A stretch of DNA of 64,000 nt from Streptomyces glomeratus (lineage in GTDB: Bacteria; Actinomycetota; Actinomycetes; Streptomycetales; Streptomycetaceae): positions 26,169-90,168 of the forward strand of contig NZ_JAKEEB010000028.1 in the NCBI RefSeq assembly GCF_021462825.1, given 5' to 3'. The notes below the pieces were generated by a model, which worked only from the letters and a program-made list of their open reading frames with translations, was not told the DNA's origin and ran no database searches. The position numbers were made by a program, and so were the translations under genes. Below are positions 43,280 to 51,640 of the stretch, one piece after another (the first letter of the stretch is position 1; each line of letters opens with the position of its first letter).

Positions 43280-44420
43280 GCTGACCAAGGCGGACGAGCC
43301 GACGGACGCGACGCCGAACGTCTCCGACGTGGAGGTCGCCGACGTGCACTCCGAGGAGGAGGCGGTCGCCGCCCTGGACGCGCACGTCGACCGGGGCGAG
43401 CCGATCCTGCAGGTGCGCAACCTCGTCAAGCACTTCCCGCTGACGCAGGGCATCGTGGTCAAGCGTCAGATCGGCGCGGTGAAGGCCGTCGACGGCATCT
43501 CCTTCGACCTGTACCAGGGGGAGACCCTGGGCATCGTGGGCGAGTCCGGCTGCGGCAAGTCCACGGTGGCCAAGCTCCTGATGAACCTGGAGCGGGCCAC
43601 GGCCGGCGAGATCTTCTACAAGGGCCAGGACATCACCAGGCTGTCCGGACGTGCCCTGAAGGCGGTCCGCCGCAACATCCAGATGATCTTCCAGGACCCG
43701 TACACGTCGCTCAACCCCCGTATGACGGTGGGCGACATCATCGGTGAGCCCTTCGACATCCACCCCGAGGCGGCCCCGAAGGGCGACCGGCGCCGCAAGG
43801 TGCAGGAGCTGCTGGACGTCGTCGGCCTCAACCCGGAGTACATCAACCGCTACCCGCACCAGTTCTCGGGCGGTCAGCGCCAGCGCATCGGCATCGCCCG
43901 CGGCCTCGCGCTGAACCCCGAGGTCATCATCTGCGACGAGCCCGTCTCCGCGCTGGACGTGTCGGTCCAGGCGCAGGTGATCAACCTGATGGAGCGGCTG
44001 CAGAACGAGTTCAACCTGTCGTACATCTTCATCGCCCACGACCTGTCGATCGTCCGTCACATCTCCGACCGGGTGGGCGTGATGTACCTCGGCAAGATGG
44101 CCGAGATCGGAACGGACGAGCAGATCTACGACCACCCGACGCACCCCTACACCCAGGCGCTGCTGTCGGCGGTCCCGGTGCCGGACCCGGACGCCCGCGA
44201 GCACCGCGAGCGGATCATCCTCACCGGTGACGTGCCGTCCCCGGCCAACCCGCCCTCGGGCTGCCGTTTCCGCACCCGCTGCTGGAAGGCCCAGGACAGG
44301 TGCGCCGAGGAGATGCCGCTCCTCGCCGTCCCCGAGCGCTTCAAGGGCTCGGACTCCCCGGCGGCCCACGAGTCGGCCTGCCACTTCGCCGAGGAGAAGG
44401 ACGTCGTGCACGCGGCGTGA
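43272..44420 (+). CDS. oligopeptide ABC transporter ATPase, OppF type (operon 1)
   Basis: A 382-residue ATPase. After an acidic N-terminal extension of about 45 residues come LVKHFPLTQGIVVKRQIGAV, Walker A GESGCGKSTVAKLL, Q-loop IFQDPYTSLNPRMTVGDIIG, signature FSGGQRQRIGIARGL, Walker B EVIICDEPVSALDVSVQAQV, and the Cys-rich end CRFRTRCWKAQDRC. Last gene of operon 1, followed directly by a terminator. Confidence 0.95.
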   Translation: MAELTKADEPTDATPNVSDVEVADVHSEEEAVAALDAHVDRGEPILQVRNLVKHFPLTQGIVVKRQIGAVKAVDGISFDLYQGETLGIVGESGCGKSTVAKLLMNLERATAGEIFYKGQDITRLSGRALKAVRRNIQMIFQDPYTSLNPRMTVGDIIGEPFDIHPEAAPKGDRRRKVQELLDVVGLNPEYINRYPHQFSGGQRQRIGIARGLALNPEVIICDEPVSALDVSVQAQVINLMERLQNEFNLSYIFIAHDLSIVRHISDRVGVMYLGKMAEIGTDEQIYDHPTHPYTQALLSAVPVPDPDAREHRERIILTGDVPSPANPPSGCRFRTRCWKAQDRCAEEMPLLAVPERFKGSDSPAAHESACHFAEEKDVVHAA

Positions 44421-44437
44421 CGGCTCCCCGCCCCGCT

Positions 44438-44476
44438 CGGTTCCCGGCATCTCGTGAGGTGCCGGGAACCGGCTTT
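44438..44476 (+). terminator. terminator of peptide-permease operon 1
   Basis: Stem CGGTTCCCGGCA (44438-44449) / TGCCGGGAACCG (44460-44471) with a 10-base loop and TTTT at 44473-44476, 17 bases after the last stop. An outer CCCCGCCCC/GGGGCGGGG pair could extend it. Confidence 0.9.
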
Positions 44477-44542
44477 TCCGGGGCGGGGTCGGCTGTCCGG
44501 CCCGGCGGCCGGCGCCGGATGACGAACGGCCCGCGCGGCAGG

Positions 44543-45532
44543 TCAGGTGACCACCTGGGCTCCGGCCCAGTGGCACGCCACCTGTTCCCCGGTGCCGCCG
44601 CCGAGTATCTCCAGGTCCCGGCTGCGGCACGCGTCGGCGACACCCGCGCGCTCCGCCTCGCCGCTCGCCAGGACCTGGCAGCGGGCGTGGAAGCGGCAGC
44701 CGGCGGGAATGCGGGACGGGTCCGGGGGCTCGCCGGTCAGCACCACCGGTTCGCCCGGCGTCTCCGGCAGTACGGAGAGCAGGGCCCGGGTGTACGGGTG
44801 CCGGGGCGCCGTCAGCACCTGTTCGACGGCGCCCGTCTCCACGATCCGGCCCAGGTACATCACCGCGACCCGGTCGGCGATGTTCCACGCCAGGCCCAGA
44901 TCGTGCGTCACCACCAGCGCGGCCAGGCCGAACTCGGTCCGCAGGCGAAGGAGCAGCGCCAGAATCTCACCGCGCACGGAGGCGTCGAGCGAGGCCACCG
45001 GCTCGTCCGCGACGATGATTTCGGGCTCCAGGACGAGCGCCCCCGCGATCACCACGCGCTGGCGCTGGCCTCCCGACAACTCGTGCGGATAACGCAGAAG
45101 GAAACGCTCGGGCGGTCGAAGGCCCGCCTTGGACAGGGCCTCGCCGACCGCCGCCCGCTCGTCCCCCGCGTACCCGTGGATCCGCAGCCCTTCGGCCACC
45201 GCGTCGTACACCGTGTGCCGAGGGTTGAGCGATCCGCTGGGATCCTGGAGCACCAGCTGGACGCGTCTGCGGTAGGCCTTCAAGAACCGCGAGGTGTACT
45301 CCAGGGGTGTGCCGCCGAAGCCGACGTGCCCCGCGGTCGGCCGCACCAGGCCCAGCAGCGCCCGGGCCAGGGTCGTCTTGCCGCAGCCCGACTCGCCGAC
45401 GAGGGCCACGATCTCCCCGGCCCGGATGTCGAGTTCCACGCCGTCCACGGCCCGGCTCGGCGCACCGCCGTGCCGCCCGGGAAAGGCCACGTGCAGCCCC
45501 CGTGCGCTGAGCAGGGGCGGTGTCGTCGTCAT
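44543..45532 (-). CDS. peptide/nickel-type ABC transporter ATPase, OppF type (operon 2)
   Basis: A 329-residue ATPase: Walker A GESGCGKTTLARALLG, Q-loop LQDPSGSLNPRHTVYD, signature LSGGQRQRVVIAGAL, Walker B EIIVADEPVASLDASVRGEI, H-loop VTHDLGLAWNIADRV, and a C-terminal CRFHARCQV extension. The ATG at 45532 overlaps the preceding stop as ATGA. Last gene of the minus-strand operon. Its core differs clearly from the operon 1 and 3 ATPases, so it is not a recent copy. Confidence 0.94.
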   Translation of the reverse strand: MTTTPPLLSARGLHVAFPGRHGGAPSRAVDGVELDIRAGEIVALVGESGCGKTTLARALLGLVRPTAGHVGFGGTPLEYTSRFLKAYRRRVQLVLQDPSGSLNPRHTVYDAVAEGLRIHGYAGDERAAVGEALSKAGLRPPERFLLRYPHELSGGQRQRVVIAGALVLEPEIIVADEPVASLDASVRGEILALLLRLRTEFGLAALVVTHDLGLAWNIADRVAVMYLGRIVETGAVEQVLTAPRHPYTRALLSVLPETPGEPVVLTGEPPDPSRIPAGCRFHARCQVLASGEAERAGVADACRSRDLEILGGGTGEQVACHWAGAQVVT

Positions 45533-46527
45533 GCCGTGCTCCTCGTGTCCTCGGCTGCGGCGGCCGCGCCGGAGACCGCGTCCTCCACGTGCACACAGGC
45601 CGCGCGCCGTCCCTGCCCCAGGTCCCGCAGCGCCTGGTCCTGTGTGGCGCACAGGTCCAGTGCCACCGGGCAGCGCGGGTGGAAGGCGCAGCCGGAGGGC
45701 ACGGCGGACGGGTCCGGAGGATCGCCGGCCAGTCCGCGCGGGGCGAACCGGCAGGCCGGGTCACCGATGCGGGGGAACGCGGCCGACAGGGCCTTGCCGT
45801 AGGGGTGGTGGGCGTCCTCGTAGACCGCCCTGGCGGCCCCCTCCTCGACCACGCGGCCCGCGTACATCACCGCGAGCCGGTCGCAGGTGTCGGCGAGCAC
45901 GGCCAGATCGTGACTGATCATGATCAGGCCCAGGTCCTGATCGGCGACGAGGTCCCCGATCAGCCGCAGGATCTGCGCCTGAACCATCACGTCCAGGGCC
46001 GTGGTCGGTTCATCGGCGACGACCAGCCGGGGATCACAGGCCAGCGCCATGGCGATCATGACCCGTTGGCGCTGACCGCCCGACAGTTCATGCGGGTACG
46101 CCGTCGCCCGCGCGGCCGGCAGTCCGACCTGCTCCAGCAGCTCACCGGCCCGCCTCCTGGCCGCGGCCGCGGTCGCCCTGCGGTGCAGCAGGATCGGCTC
46201 GGCGATCTGGTCGCCGATACGGTGCACGGCGTTGAGCGAGTGCATCGCGCCCTGGAAGACGATCGAGGCGCCCGCCCAGCGGACCGCCCGCACCCGCCCC
46301 CACCGCATGGTCAGCACGTCCTCACCGTTCAGCAGGACCTCCCCGGCGATCCGGGTCCCGGCCGGCAGCAGTCTGAGCAGCGCGAGCGCCACCGTGGACT
46401 TGCCGCAGCCCGACTCGCCCGCGATGCCGAGCTTCCGGCCCGCGTCCAGCGAGAGGTCCACGCCGCGCACCGCGGCCGCGCCGCCCGGGTAGGTCACCTC
46501 CAGGTTCCGGACCTCCAGCAGGGTCAA
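45529..46527 (-). CDS. peptide/nickel-type ABC transporter ATPase, OppD type (operon 2)
   Basis: A 332-residue ATPase with Walker A GESGCGKSTVALALL, Q-loop VFQGAMHSLNAVHRIGDQIA (the common FQDP/FQDA is FQGA here, as in a subgroup of dipeptide/nickel transporters), signature LSGGQRQRVMIAMAL, Walker B RLVVADEPTTALDVMVQAQI, and CAFHPRCPVALDLC at the end. I place the start at TTG 46527, whose last bases form the permease stop (TTGA overlap) after a G-rich ribosome site; no ATG or GTG fits. Confidence 0.92.
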   Translation of the reverse strand: MTLLEVRNLEVTYPGGAAAVRGVDLSLDAGRKLGIAGESGCGKSTVALALLRLLPAGTRIAGEVLLNGEDVLTMRWGRVRAVRWAGASIVFQGAMHSLNAVHRIGDQIAEPILLHRRATAAAARRRAGELLEQVGLPAARATAYPHELSGGQRQRVMIAMALACDPRLVVADEPTTALDVMVQAQILRLIGDLVADQDLGLIMISHDLAVLADTCDRLAVMYAGRVVEEGAARAVYEDAHHPYGKALSAAFPRIGDPACRFAPRGLAGDPPDPSAVPSGCAFHPRCPVALDLCATQDQALRDLGQGRRAACVHVEDAVSGAAAAAEDTRSTA

Positions 46528-47447
46528 CGCGCCACCCCCAGCCTGGGATTGAGAACGGACTCCACCGCACGGCCGCACAGCGTGAACGCCAGGGCGACCA
46601 CGGCGATGGCGACACCCGGTGGCACCAGGTACCACCAGTCCCCGGAGCTGACCGCGCCCGCCTCCCGTGCGTCCTGGAGCAGGCCGCCCCATGACACGAC
46701 CGTGGGATCGCCCAGGCCGAGGAAGGCGAGAGTGGCCTCGGCCAGAATCGACGAGGAGATCATCAGGGTCGTCTGGGCCAGCACCAGCGGCATGACGTTC
46801 GGCAGCACATGCCGGAGCATGATGTGCCGGTGGCCGCCGCCGAGCGCCCTGGCACGCTCGATGTACGGCCGGGACTCCACCGCCAGTGTCTGCGCTCGCA
46901 CCAGCCGGGCCGTGGTCGGCCAGGAGGTCACACCGATCGCCAGGATCACCGTGCCGAGGGAGCGGGACATGACGGTGGCGAGCGCGATGGCGAGGACCAG
47001 TGTCGGCATCACCAGGAACCAGTCCGTGATGCGCATCATCACGGTGGCGTACATGCCGCGGAAGTGCCCGGCCGTGACCCCGACCAGCGTGCCGATGGCC
47101 ACGGACAGCACCGCCGCCAGCAGTCCGACCAGCAGCGACACCCGCGCCCCCCACACCAGCAGGCCCAGCAGATCGCGCCCGAATCGGTCGGCGCCCAGCG
47201 GGAGTTCCCCGCTGGGCCCCTGCAGCGGCCGGCCCGGTGCGGCCGTCACGCTCGACACGTCCGAGCCGACCGTCAGCGGTGCGGTCACCGCGACGAGGGC
47301 GAAGAGAACGAGCGTGGCCAGGCCGAGGAGACCGGCGCGGCGGGTGCGGTACTGCTTCCAGAACCGTGCGACGGAGTGACGGCGGCGCTGCCAGGCGAGC
47401 GCCCGGGGACCGGCCTGGGCCGTCGGGGGAGCGGTTTCGGTCGTCAT
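46524..47447 (-). CDS. ABC transporter permease, DppC/OppC type (operon 2)
   Basis: A 307-residue permease. Helix 1 is GLLGLATLVLFALVAVTAPL, then GELPLGADRFGRDLLGLLVW, the family's external loop, an EAA loop PYIERARALGGGHRHIMLRH, and the end AVESVLNPRLGVAR. The 4-base overlaps with the genes on both sides (ATGA, TTGA) show tight translational coupling. Confidence 0.93.
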   Translation of the reverse strand: MTTETAPPTAQAGPRALAWQRRRHSVARFWKQYRTRRAGLLGLATLVLFALVAVTAPLTVGSDVSSVTAAPGRPLQGPSGELPLGADRFGRDLLGLLVWGARVSLLVGLLAAVLSVAIGTLVGVTAGHFRGMYATVMMRITDWFLVMPTLVLAIALATVMSRSLGTVILAIGVTSWPTTARLVRAQTLAVESRPYIERARALGGGHRHIMLRHVLPNVMPLVLAQTTLMISSSILAEATLAFLGLGDPTVVSWGGLLQDAREAGAVSSGDWWYLVPPGVAIAVVALAFTLCGRAVESVLNPRLGVAR

Positions 47448-48511
47448 CGGCCCACCCGGGGGTCGAGCAGTGGATAGACGAGGTCGGCCAGTGTGTTCAT
47501 CACGATCACCGCCGCGGCGAAGACGAAGAACAGTCCCTGGACCAGGGGGAGGTCGGGCACGCTCAGCGCTTGGTAGAAGAGCCCGCCGAGGCCCGGCCAG
47601 GAGAACACGGTCTCGACGAGGATCACGCCCGCCACGGTCCGGCCGAGGTTGACGAAGATCAGCGTCACCGTCGGGAGCAGCGCGTTGGGCACGGCGTGCC
47701 TGCGTCTGACCAGGTCGTCCCGGAGGCCCTTGGCGCGCGCGGTGGTCAGGTAGTCGCCGCCCATCTCATCGAGCAGTGCCGAGCGGGTGACCAGCAGCGT
47801 CTGCCCGTACTCCACCGCGACCAGTGTGATCACCGGCAGGACGAGGTGATGGGCGACGTCGACGGCGTACGCGAGTCCCTCCTTGCCGCCCGATTCCATG
47901 CCTCCCGTGGGGAAGAGGCCGGGGACGGGTCCCGCGCCCACCGAGAACACGATGATGAGCAGCAGCCCCAGCCAGAACGACGGCACCGAGTAGAGGGTGA
48001 GCGCCAGTCCGGTGTTCACCCGGTCGCCGACGCGCCCGTGGCGCCACGCCGACCGCGTACCGAGGAGGATGCCGAGGGCGCTGTACAGGACGAACGCGGT
48101 GCCGGTGAGCAGCAGGGTGTTCGGCAGCGCATCGGCGATCTTGTCGACGACGGGTGCCCGGAACTGGTACGAGGTGCCGAGGTCACCGGTGAGCGCCTTG
48201 CCGCAGTAGTCGGTGAACTGCCGCCACAGAGGGAGATCGAGACCGAACTCCCGGCGATAGGCCGCCAGTTGCCCGGCCGACACCGGCCGGCCGCCCGTCA
48301 TGAACTTGACCGGGTCCCCGGGGATCAGCCGGAACAGGAAGAAGCTGGTGACGAGGACGGCCAGCAGGGAGACGACGGCGCCGCCCGCCTTCCCCGCCGC
48401 GTACCGCAGATAGGCGGTCCCGCCGCCTGCCCGCGGGCCGCGGTCCGGCGGCTGGCCGGCGGGCGGGGCGTCCGGCCTCGCGGCCGGCGCGGACGCCGCG
48501 TCGGCGGTCAT
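47444..48511 (-). CDS. ABC transporter permease, DppB/OppB type (operon 2)
   Basis: A 355-residue permease with an extended Ala/Pro-rich N-terminus (about 35 residues) before helix 1 (VVSLLAVLVTSFFLFRLIPG). Landmarks: PGDPVKFMTGGRPVSAGQLA, YCGKALTGDLGTSYQFRAPV, EAA loop DYLTTARAKGLRDDLVRRRH, and the end LADLVYPLLDPRVGR. It starts 47 bases after the binding-protein stop. Confidence 0.93.
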   Translation of the reverse strand: MTADAASAPAARPDAPPAGQPPDRGPRAGGGTAYLRYAAGKAGGAVVSLLAVLVTSFFLFRLIPGDPVKFMTGGRPVSAGQLAAYRREFGLDLPLWRQFTDYCGKALTGDLGTSYQFRAPVVDKIADALPNTLLLTGTAFVLYSALGILLGTRSAWRHGRVGDRVNTGLALTLYSVPSFWLGLLLIIVFSVGAGPVPGLFPTGGMESGGKEGLAYAVDVAHHLVLPVITLVAVEYGQTLLVTRSALLDEMGGDYLTTARAKGLRDDLVRRRHAVPNALLPTVTLIFVNLGRTVAGVILVETVFSWPGLGGLFYQALSVPDLPLVQGLFFVFAAAVIVMNTLADLVYPLLDPRVGR

Positions 48512-48558
48512 GAGGACCCTGCCCGGTCAGGGACCGGTACGGTCGGTCGGTTCATGGG

Positions 48559-50406
48559 CTACTCGCGATCCTCGGCGGTGGCTCGGCGGCGCAGCGCGAG
48601 GAACGCCCCGGCGCCGGCGAGCGCCACGAACCCCGCACCGACCCCTATCACGATGCCGGTCGAGCCGCCGCCGGACGACGTGCCCGAGTCGGCCGGAACC
48701 GCCGACCACCAGCTCCAGTAGCCGTCCTGGCCGTAGATGTTCCCGCTCTTCTCCGGCATGGTGGTGATCGACTCGATCTGGTCCGTGCGGTAGGCCTCCA
48801 TCGCGTTCGGATACGCCATGACGTTCATGTACCCGAGGTCGTACAGCCGCGACTCCATCTGCTTGACGACGTCCGCCCGTTCGGCGGGTTCGTACTCCGC
48901 GAGCTGCCGTGCGTACAGCTCGTCGTACTTCCTGTCGCAGATGAAGTTGTCGGTCGCGCCGGTGTCCTTCGGGGTGGCGGGAAGCGCGGCGCACGTGTGG
49001 ATGGAGAGGACGAAATCCGGGTCGGGGTTGACGGACCAGCCGTCGAAGGCGAGGTCGTATCGGCCGGCGAGCCAGGGGTCGGTCACGTTGTCGAGGCAGT
49101 CGAGCGTCACCCCGATGCCCAGCTTGCCCCACCACTCCTTGAGGTACTGGCCGACCGCCTTGTCGTTCGGGTCGGTGGCGTGGCACAGGAGGCGGTAGGT
49201 GATCGGTCTGCCGTCCTTGCCCACGCGCCTGCCGTCGCCGTTCTTCCGGTAGCCCGCCTCGTCGAGGAGCCGGGCGGCCCCTGCCGGATCGTAGGAGAGT
49301 TCCTGGTCCGCCGACGGCTTCCAGAAGTACGTCGAGAAGCGCGGCGGGATGTACCCCTCGCCCTGGACCGCGTGGCCTTGGAAGACCCTGTCGATGAGCG
49401 TCCTGCGGTCGACCGCCATGAACAGGGCGTGCCGAACGCGCTCGTCCAGCAGTGAGGGGTGTCCGTCGCCGAACCTCCGGCCGTTTCGCGCGTGTGCCCC
49501 GGGGTTGGTGGCCAGCGCGTAGAAGCGCCGGCCCGGCGCCTCGTTCACCTTGACGTTCTTCTGCCCGCGCAGCGCGGCGGTCTGCGCGGGCGTGAGGCCG
49601 CTGACGAAGGACACCTCGCCCTTCTGCAGAGCCGCGACCGCCGCGTCACCGTCTTTGTAGTACTTGAAGACCAGCTCGTCGAACTTCGGAGCGCCGCGCC
49701 AGAAGGTCTTGTTGGGCTGCAGGCGCACATAGCTGTCGGGCTTGTAGTCGGTGAGCACGAACGGACCGTCGCCGACGACGGGAAAACTCCTGTCGTTGTT
49801 GAACTTCGAGAAGTCCCTCACCTTGTCCCAGACGTGCTTGGGCACGATCGGTACGTCGAGCGCCGTCATCGTGGCCTGGGGCTTCTTCAGTTCGATGACC
49901 AGCTTGGTGGGGCTCGGCGCGGTGACTTTCGCGAAGTTCCCGACGAAGCTGCCGTTGGCGGTGGCGGCCCCCTCGTCGGTCATCATCTTCCGGAACGTCC
50001 AGGCCGCGTCCTCGGCGGTGACCTGCCTGCCGTCCGACCACTTCGCGTCGGAGCGGATGGTGTACGTCCAGGTCAGCTTGTCCGGCGACGGCTTCCAAGC
50101 GGTGGCCAGGCCCGGGACGACATGGGCGTCCCGCGGGTCGTAGTCGGTCAGATACTCGTACATCAGCCGGTGGATGCTCGTGCTGACCAGGCGGGTCGCG
50201 AGGAACGGACTCAGCGAGTCGACGCTCTGGGCGACCGCCACGGTGAGGACCCTCTTCTCCTTCGCCGCGGCCCGCTGGGGTGCGGGGGCGAGGGTGGCCC
50301 CGAGAGCCGTCGCGAGCGTCAGGGCGGCGGCCAGGAGCCGGGGGGCGCGGAGCCGTGTTCTGGCCGGGTGGGGGTGTCCTCTGCCGTGCTGGTCTTGCGT
50401 GCTCAT
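48559..50406 (-). CDS. solute-binding protein with a C-terminal membrane anchor (operon 2)
   Basis: A 615-residue SBP_bac_5 protein. The signal peptide (LLAAALTLATALGATLAPAP) has no lipobox cysteine. The fold is complete: LTVAVAQSVDSLSPFLATRL, WTYTIRSDAKWSDGRQVTAE, LLDERVRHALFMAVDRRTLI, YDLAFDGWSVNPDPDFVLS. After a Gly/Ser linker (DSGTSSGGGS) a C-terminal helix GIVIGVGAGFVALAGAGAFL plus LRRRA would hold it on the outer face of the membrane. That replaces the lipid anchor seen in its neighbours. The ATG at 50406 follows GAGG by 7 bases. Substrate unknown; peptides or nickel chelates are possible. Confidence 0.93.
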   Translation of the reverse strand: MSTQDQHGRGHPHPARTRLRAPRLLAAALTLATALGATLAPAPQRAAAKEKRVLTVAVAQSVDSLSPFLATRLVSTSIHRLMYEYLTDYDPRDAHVVPGLATAWKPSPDKLTWTYTIRSDAKWSDGRQVTAEDAAWTFRKMMTDEGAATANGSFVGNFAKVTAPSPTKLVIELKKPQATMTALDVPIVPKHVWDKVRDFSKFNNDRSFPVVGDGPFVLTDYKPDSYVRLQPNKTFWRGAPKFDELVFKYYKDGDAAVAALQKGEVSFVSGLTPAQTAALRGQKNVKVNEAPGRRFYALATNPGAHARNGRRFGDGHPSLLDERVRHALFMAVDRRTLIDRVFQGHAVQGEGYIPPRFSTYFWKPSADQELSYDPAGAARLLDEAGYRKNGDGRRVGKDGRPITYRLLCHATDPNDKAVGQYLKEWWGKLGIGVTLDCLDNVTDPWLAGRYDLAFDGWSVNPDPDFVLSIHTCAALPATPKDTGATDNFICDRKYDELYARQLAEYEPAERADVVKQMESRLYDLGYMNVMAYPNAMEAYRTDQIESITTMPEKSGNIYGQDGYWSWWSAVPADSGTSSGGGSTGIVIGVGAGFVALAGAGAFLALRRRATAEDRE

Positions 50407-50764
50407 CGATCGACCTCGCGTCATCGCTCGTACAGGACGGCTTGCTGGACTGCTTGATCGGTACCGGGGCCTCGGCGGGGTGAGGGTGTGTCTATCAGCG
50501 GCCGTCTGCACGCGTCAACGGCGCGTACACCCCATCTGGCCTGCGCAAAAGCCGGTTTGACGTACACCAGTACAGTCATTGGTCCACACCGGTGAAGCCT
50601 CCCTGGTGGAGACCTGACGGAGGCTCGGTTCGTGCCGCGTCGGCCCCGGAGCAGCACAACGCCCCGCCGGACGAGTCCAGCGGGGCGGAGCGGGGAACGG
50701 ATGCCCTCCGTGCGCAGCGGTTCCCTCAAGGGGGCGGACGGACGTCACGTCCTTCCGGCGCGGA
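50407..50764. other. intergenic region upstream of operon 2
   Basis: No gene. It contains the promoter of operon 2 (a GTACACCAGTAC near-palindrome at about 50562-50573 may be an operator) and a GCCCCGC/GCGGGGC hairpin (50661-50667 / 50680-50686) that may end the transcript of the gene to the right, whose stop is at 50765. Confidence 0.4.
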
Positions 50765-51301
50765 TCATCCGTACTGGATGCCCCACAGGTTGTTGTTGCG
50801 CTTGGCCGGCGCCACGACGCCGGTCTTCTTCCACACCCTGTGCTTCACGCACTGCTGCCTGCCGTTGGGCTCCAGGTGGTACTTGGTGACGCTGAAGCCC
50901 TTGGCCTCGTGGTACATCATGAGGCGGCCCTTGGTCTTGCCCTTCTTCTTCTCGACCTTGGCCGAGTAGGTCCACGTGTCGGACTTGGACCAGGTCTTGC
51001 CCACCGAGACGCTGAACGAGGTCGAGGCCTTGGCGAAGATGACCCCGGCCTCGGTGCCGAGCTGCACGGTACCCGTGGCCGTCCAGCTGCCCGTCTTGTT
51101 CTTGGCGTAGCTGATGGTCACGCCGGGTCTCGCCCAGTCGCTGTGCACGTTGGTCGGCACCCACACCGTCTTCTTGTCGCCGATGCTGTAGATGGGGGTG
51201 TCGTCGCACCTGACGCCCGCGGAAGCCGTCGGAGCGGACACCGCCACGGCTCCGGCGCTGAGCAGCGCGGTCGACAGGACGGCACTCATGGCACGCTTCA
51301 T
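50765..51301 (-). CDS. small secreted protein, family unknown
   Basis: A 178-residue exported protein. The Sec signal MKRAMSAVLSTALLSAGAVA ends near ASAG (residue 29). The mature part is Lys/Thr/Ser/Tyr-rich with alternating hydrophobic residues (TISYAKNKTGSWTATGTVQL; KTWSKSDTWTYSAKVEKKKG), suggesting a beta-sandwich, and has just two cysteines (near 32 and 150) that could form a disulfide. It ends NNNLWGIQYG. An AAAGG ribosome site lies before the ATG. It sits between two transporter operons and is transcribed on its own. I do not recognise the family. Confidence 0.8.
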   Translation of the reverse strand: MKRAMSAVLSTALLSAGAVAVSAPTASAGVRCDDTPIYSIGDKKTVWVPTNVHSDWARPGVTISYAKNKTGSWTATGTVQLGTEAGVIFAKASTSFSVSVGKTWSKSDTWTYSAKVEKKKGKTKGRLMMYHEAKGFSVTKYHLEPNGRQQCVKHRVWKKTGVVAPAKRNNNLWGIQYG

Positions 51302-51640
51302 GATCGCCTTTCGGGTGGAAGGAGGGGCGGCGCGGCGTTCCTGTCCGGCCCCTTGTTCGGGACACGACAGATCCTTCCAGCCAACTCCTTTGGGGCGGAA
51401 GCTATTTGAGTGACGCTTGAGCTTCGCTCCGTGAGCGGTGCGGAGGCGGTGGTGCCGTCGGGGGCCGGGCGTCGGGGCGGTGCGCTGCGAGCGGATCCCG
51501 CCAGACGGGGGACGGGCGGTCCGGACGGGTAGAGGGACTGCGTGCCGCGTCCGTTATGAGTCAATATGGACCGATAGTGGATCGGTGCTCCGACGCCGGC
51601 GGCGCAGCGCCGGCCGGAAGCGTTCACGAGGAGGCACCCC
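51302..51640. other. divergent promoter region between the secreted protein and operon 3
   Basis: No gene seen. About 55-70 bases upstream of operon 3 there is ACCGAT-agtgg-ATCGGT (51570-51586), a perfect 6-bp palindrome with a 5-base loop in an A/T-richer patch (TTATGAGTCAATATGG at 51554), a likely promoter and operator zone. Confidence 0.4.

Noticed and set aside
44543..50406. Operon 2 as a specific nickel importer.
   Set aside because: Nickel and peptide members of this ABC family cannot be told apart from motifs alone, and there is no nickel enzyme or NikR-type gene nearby.
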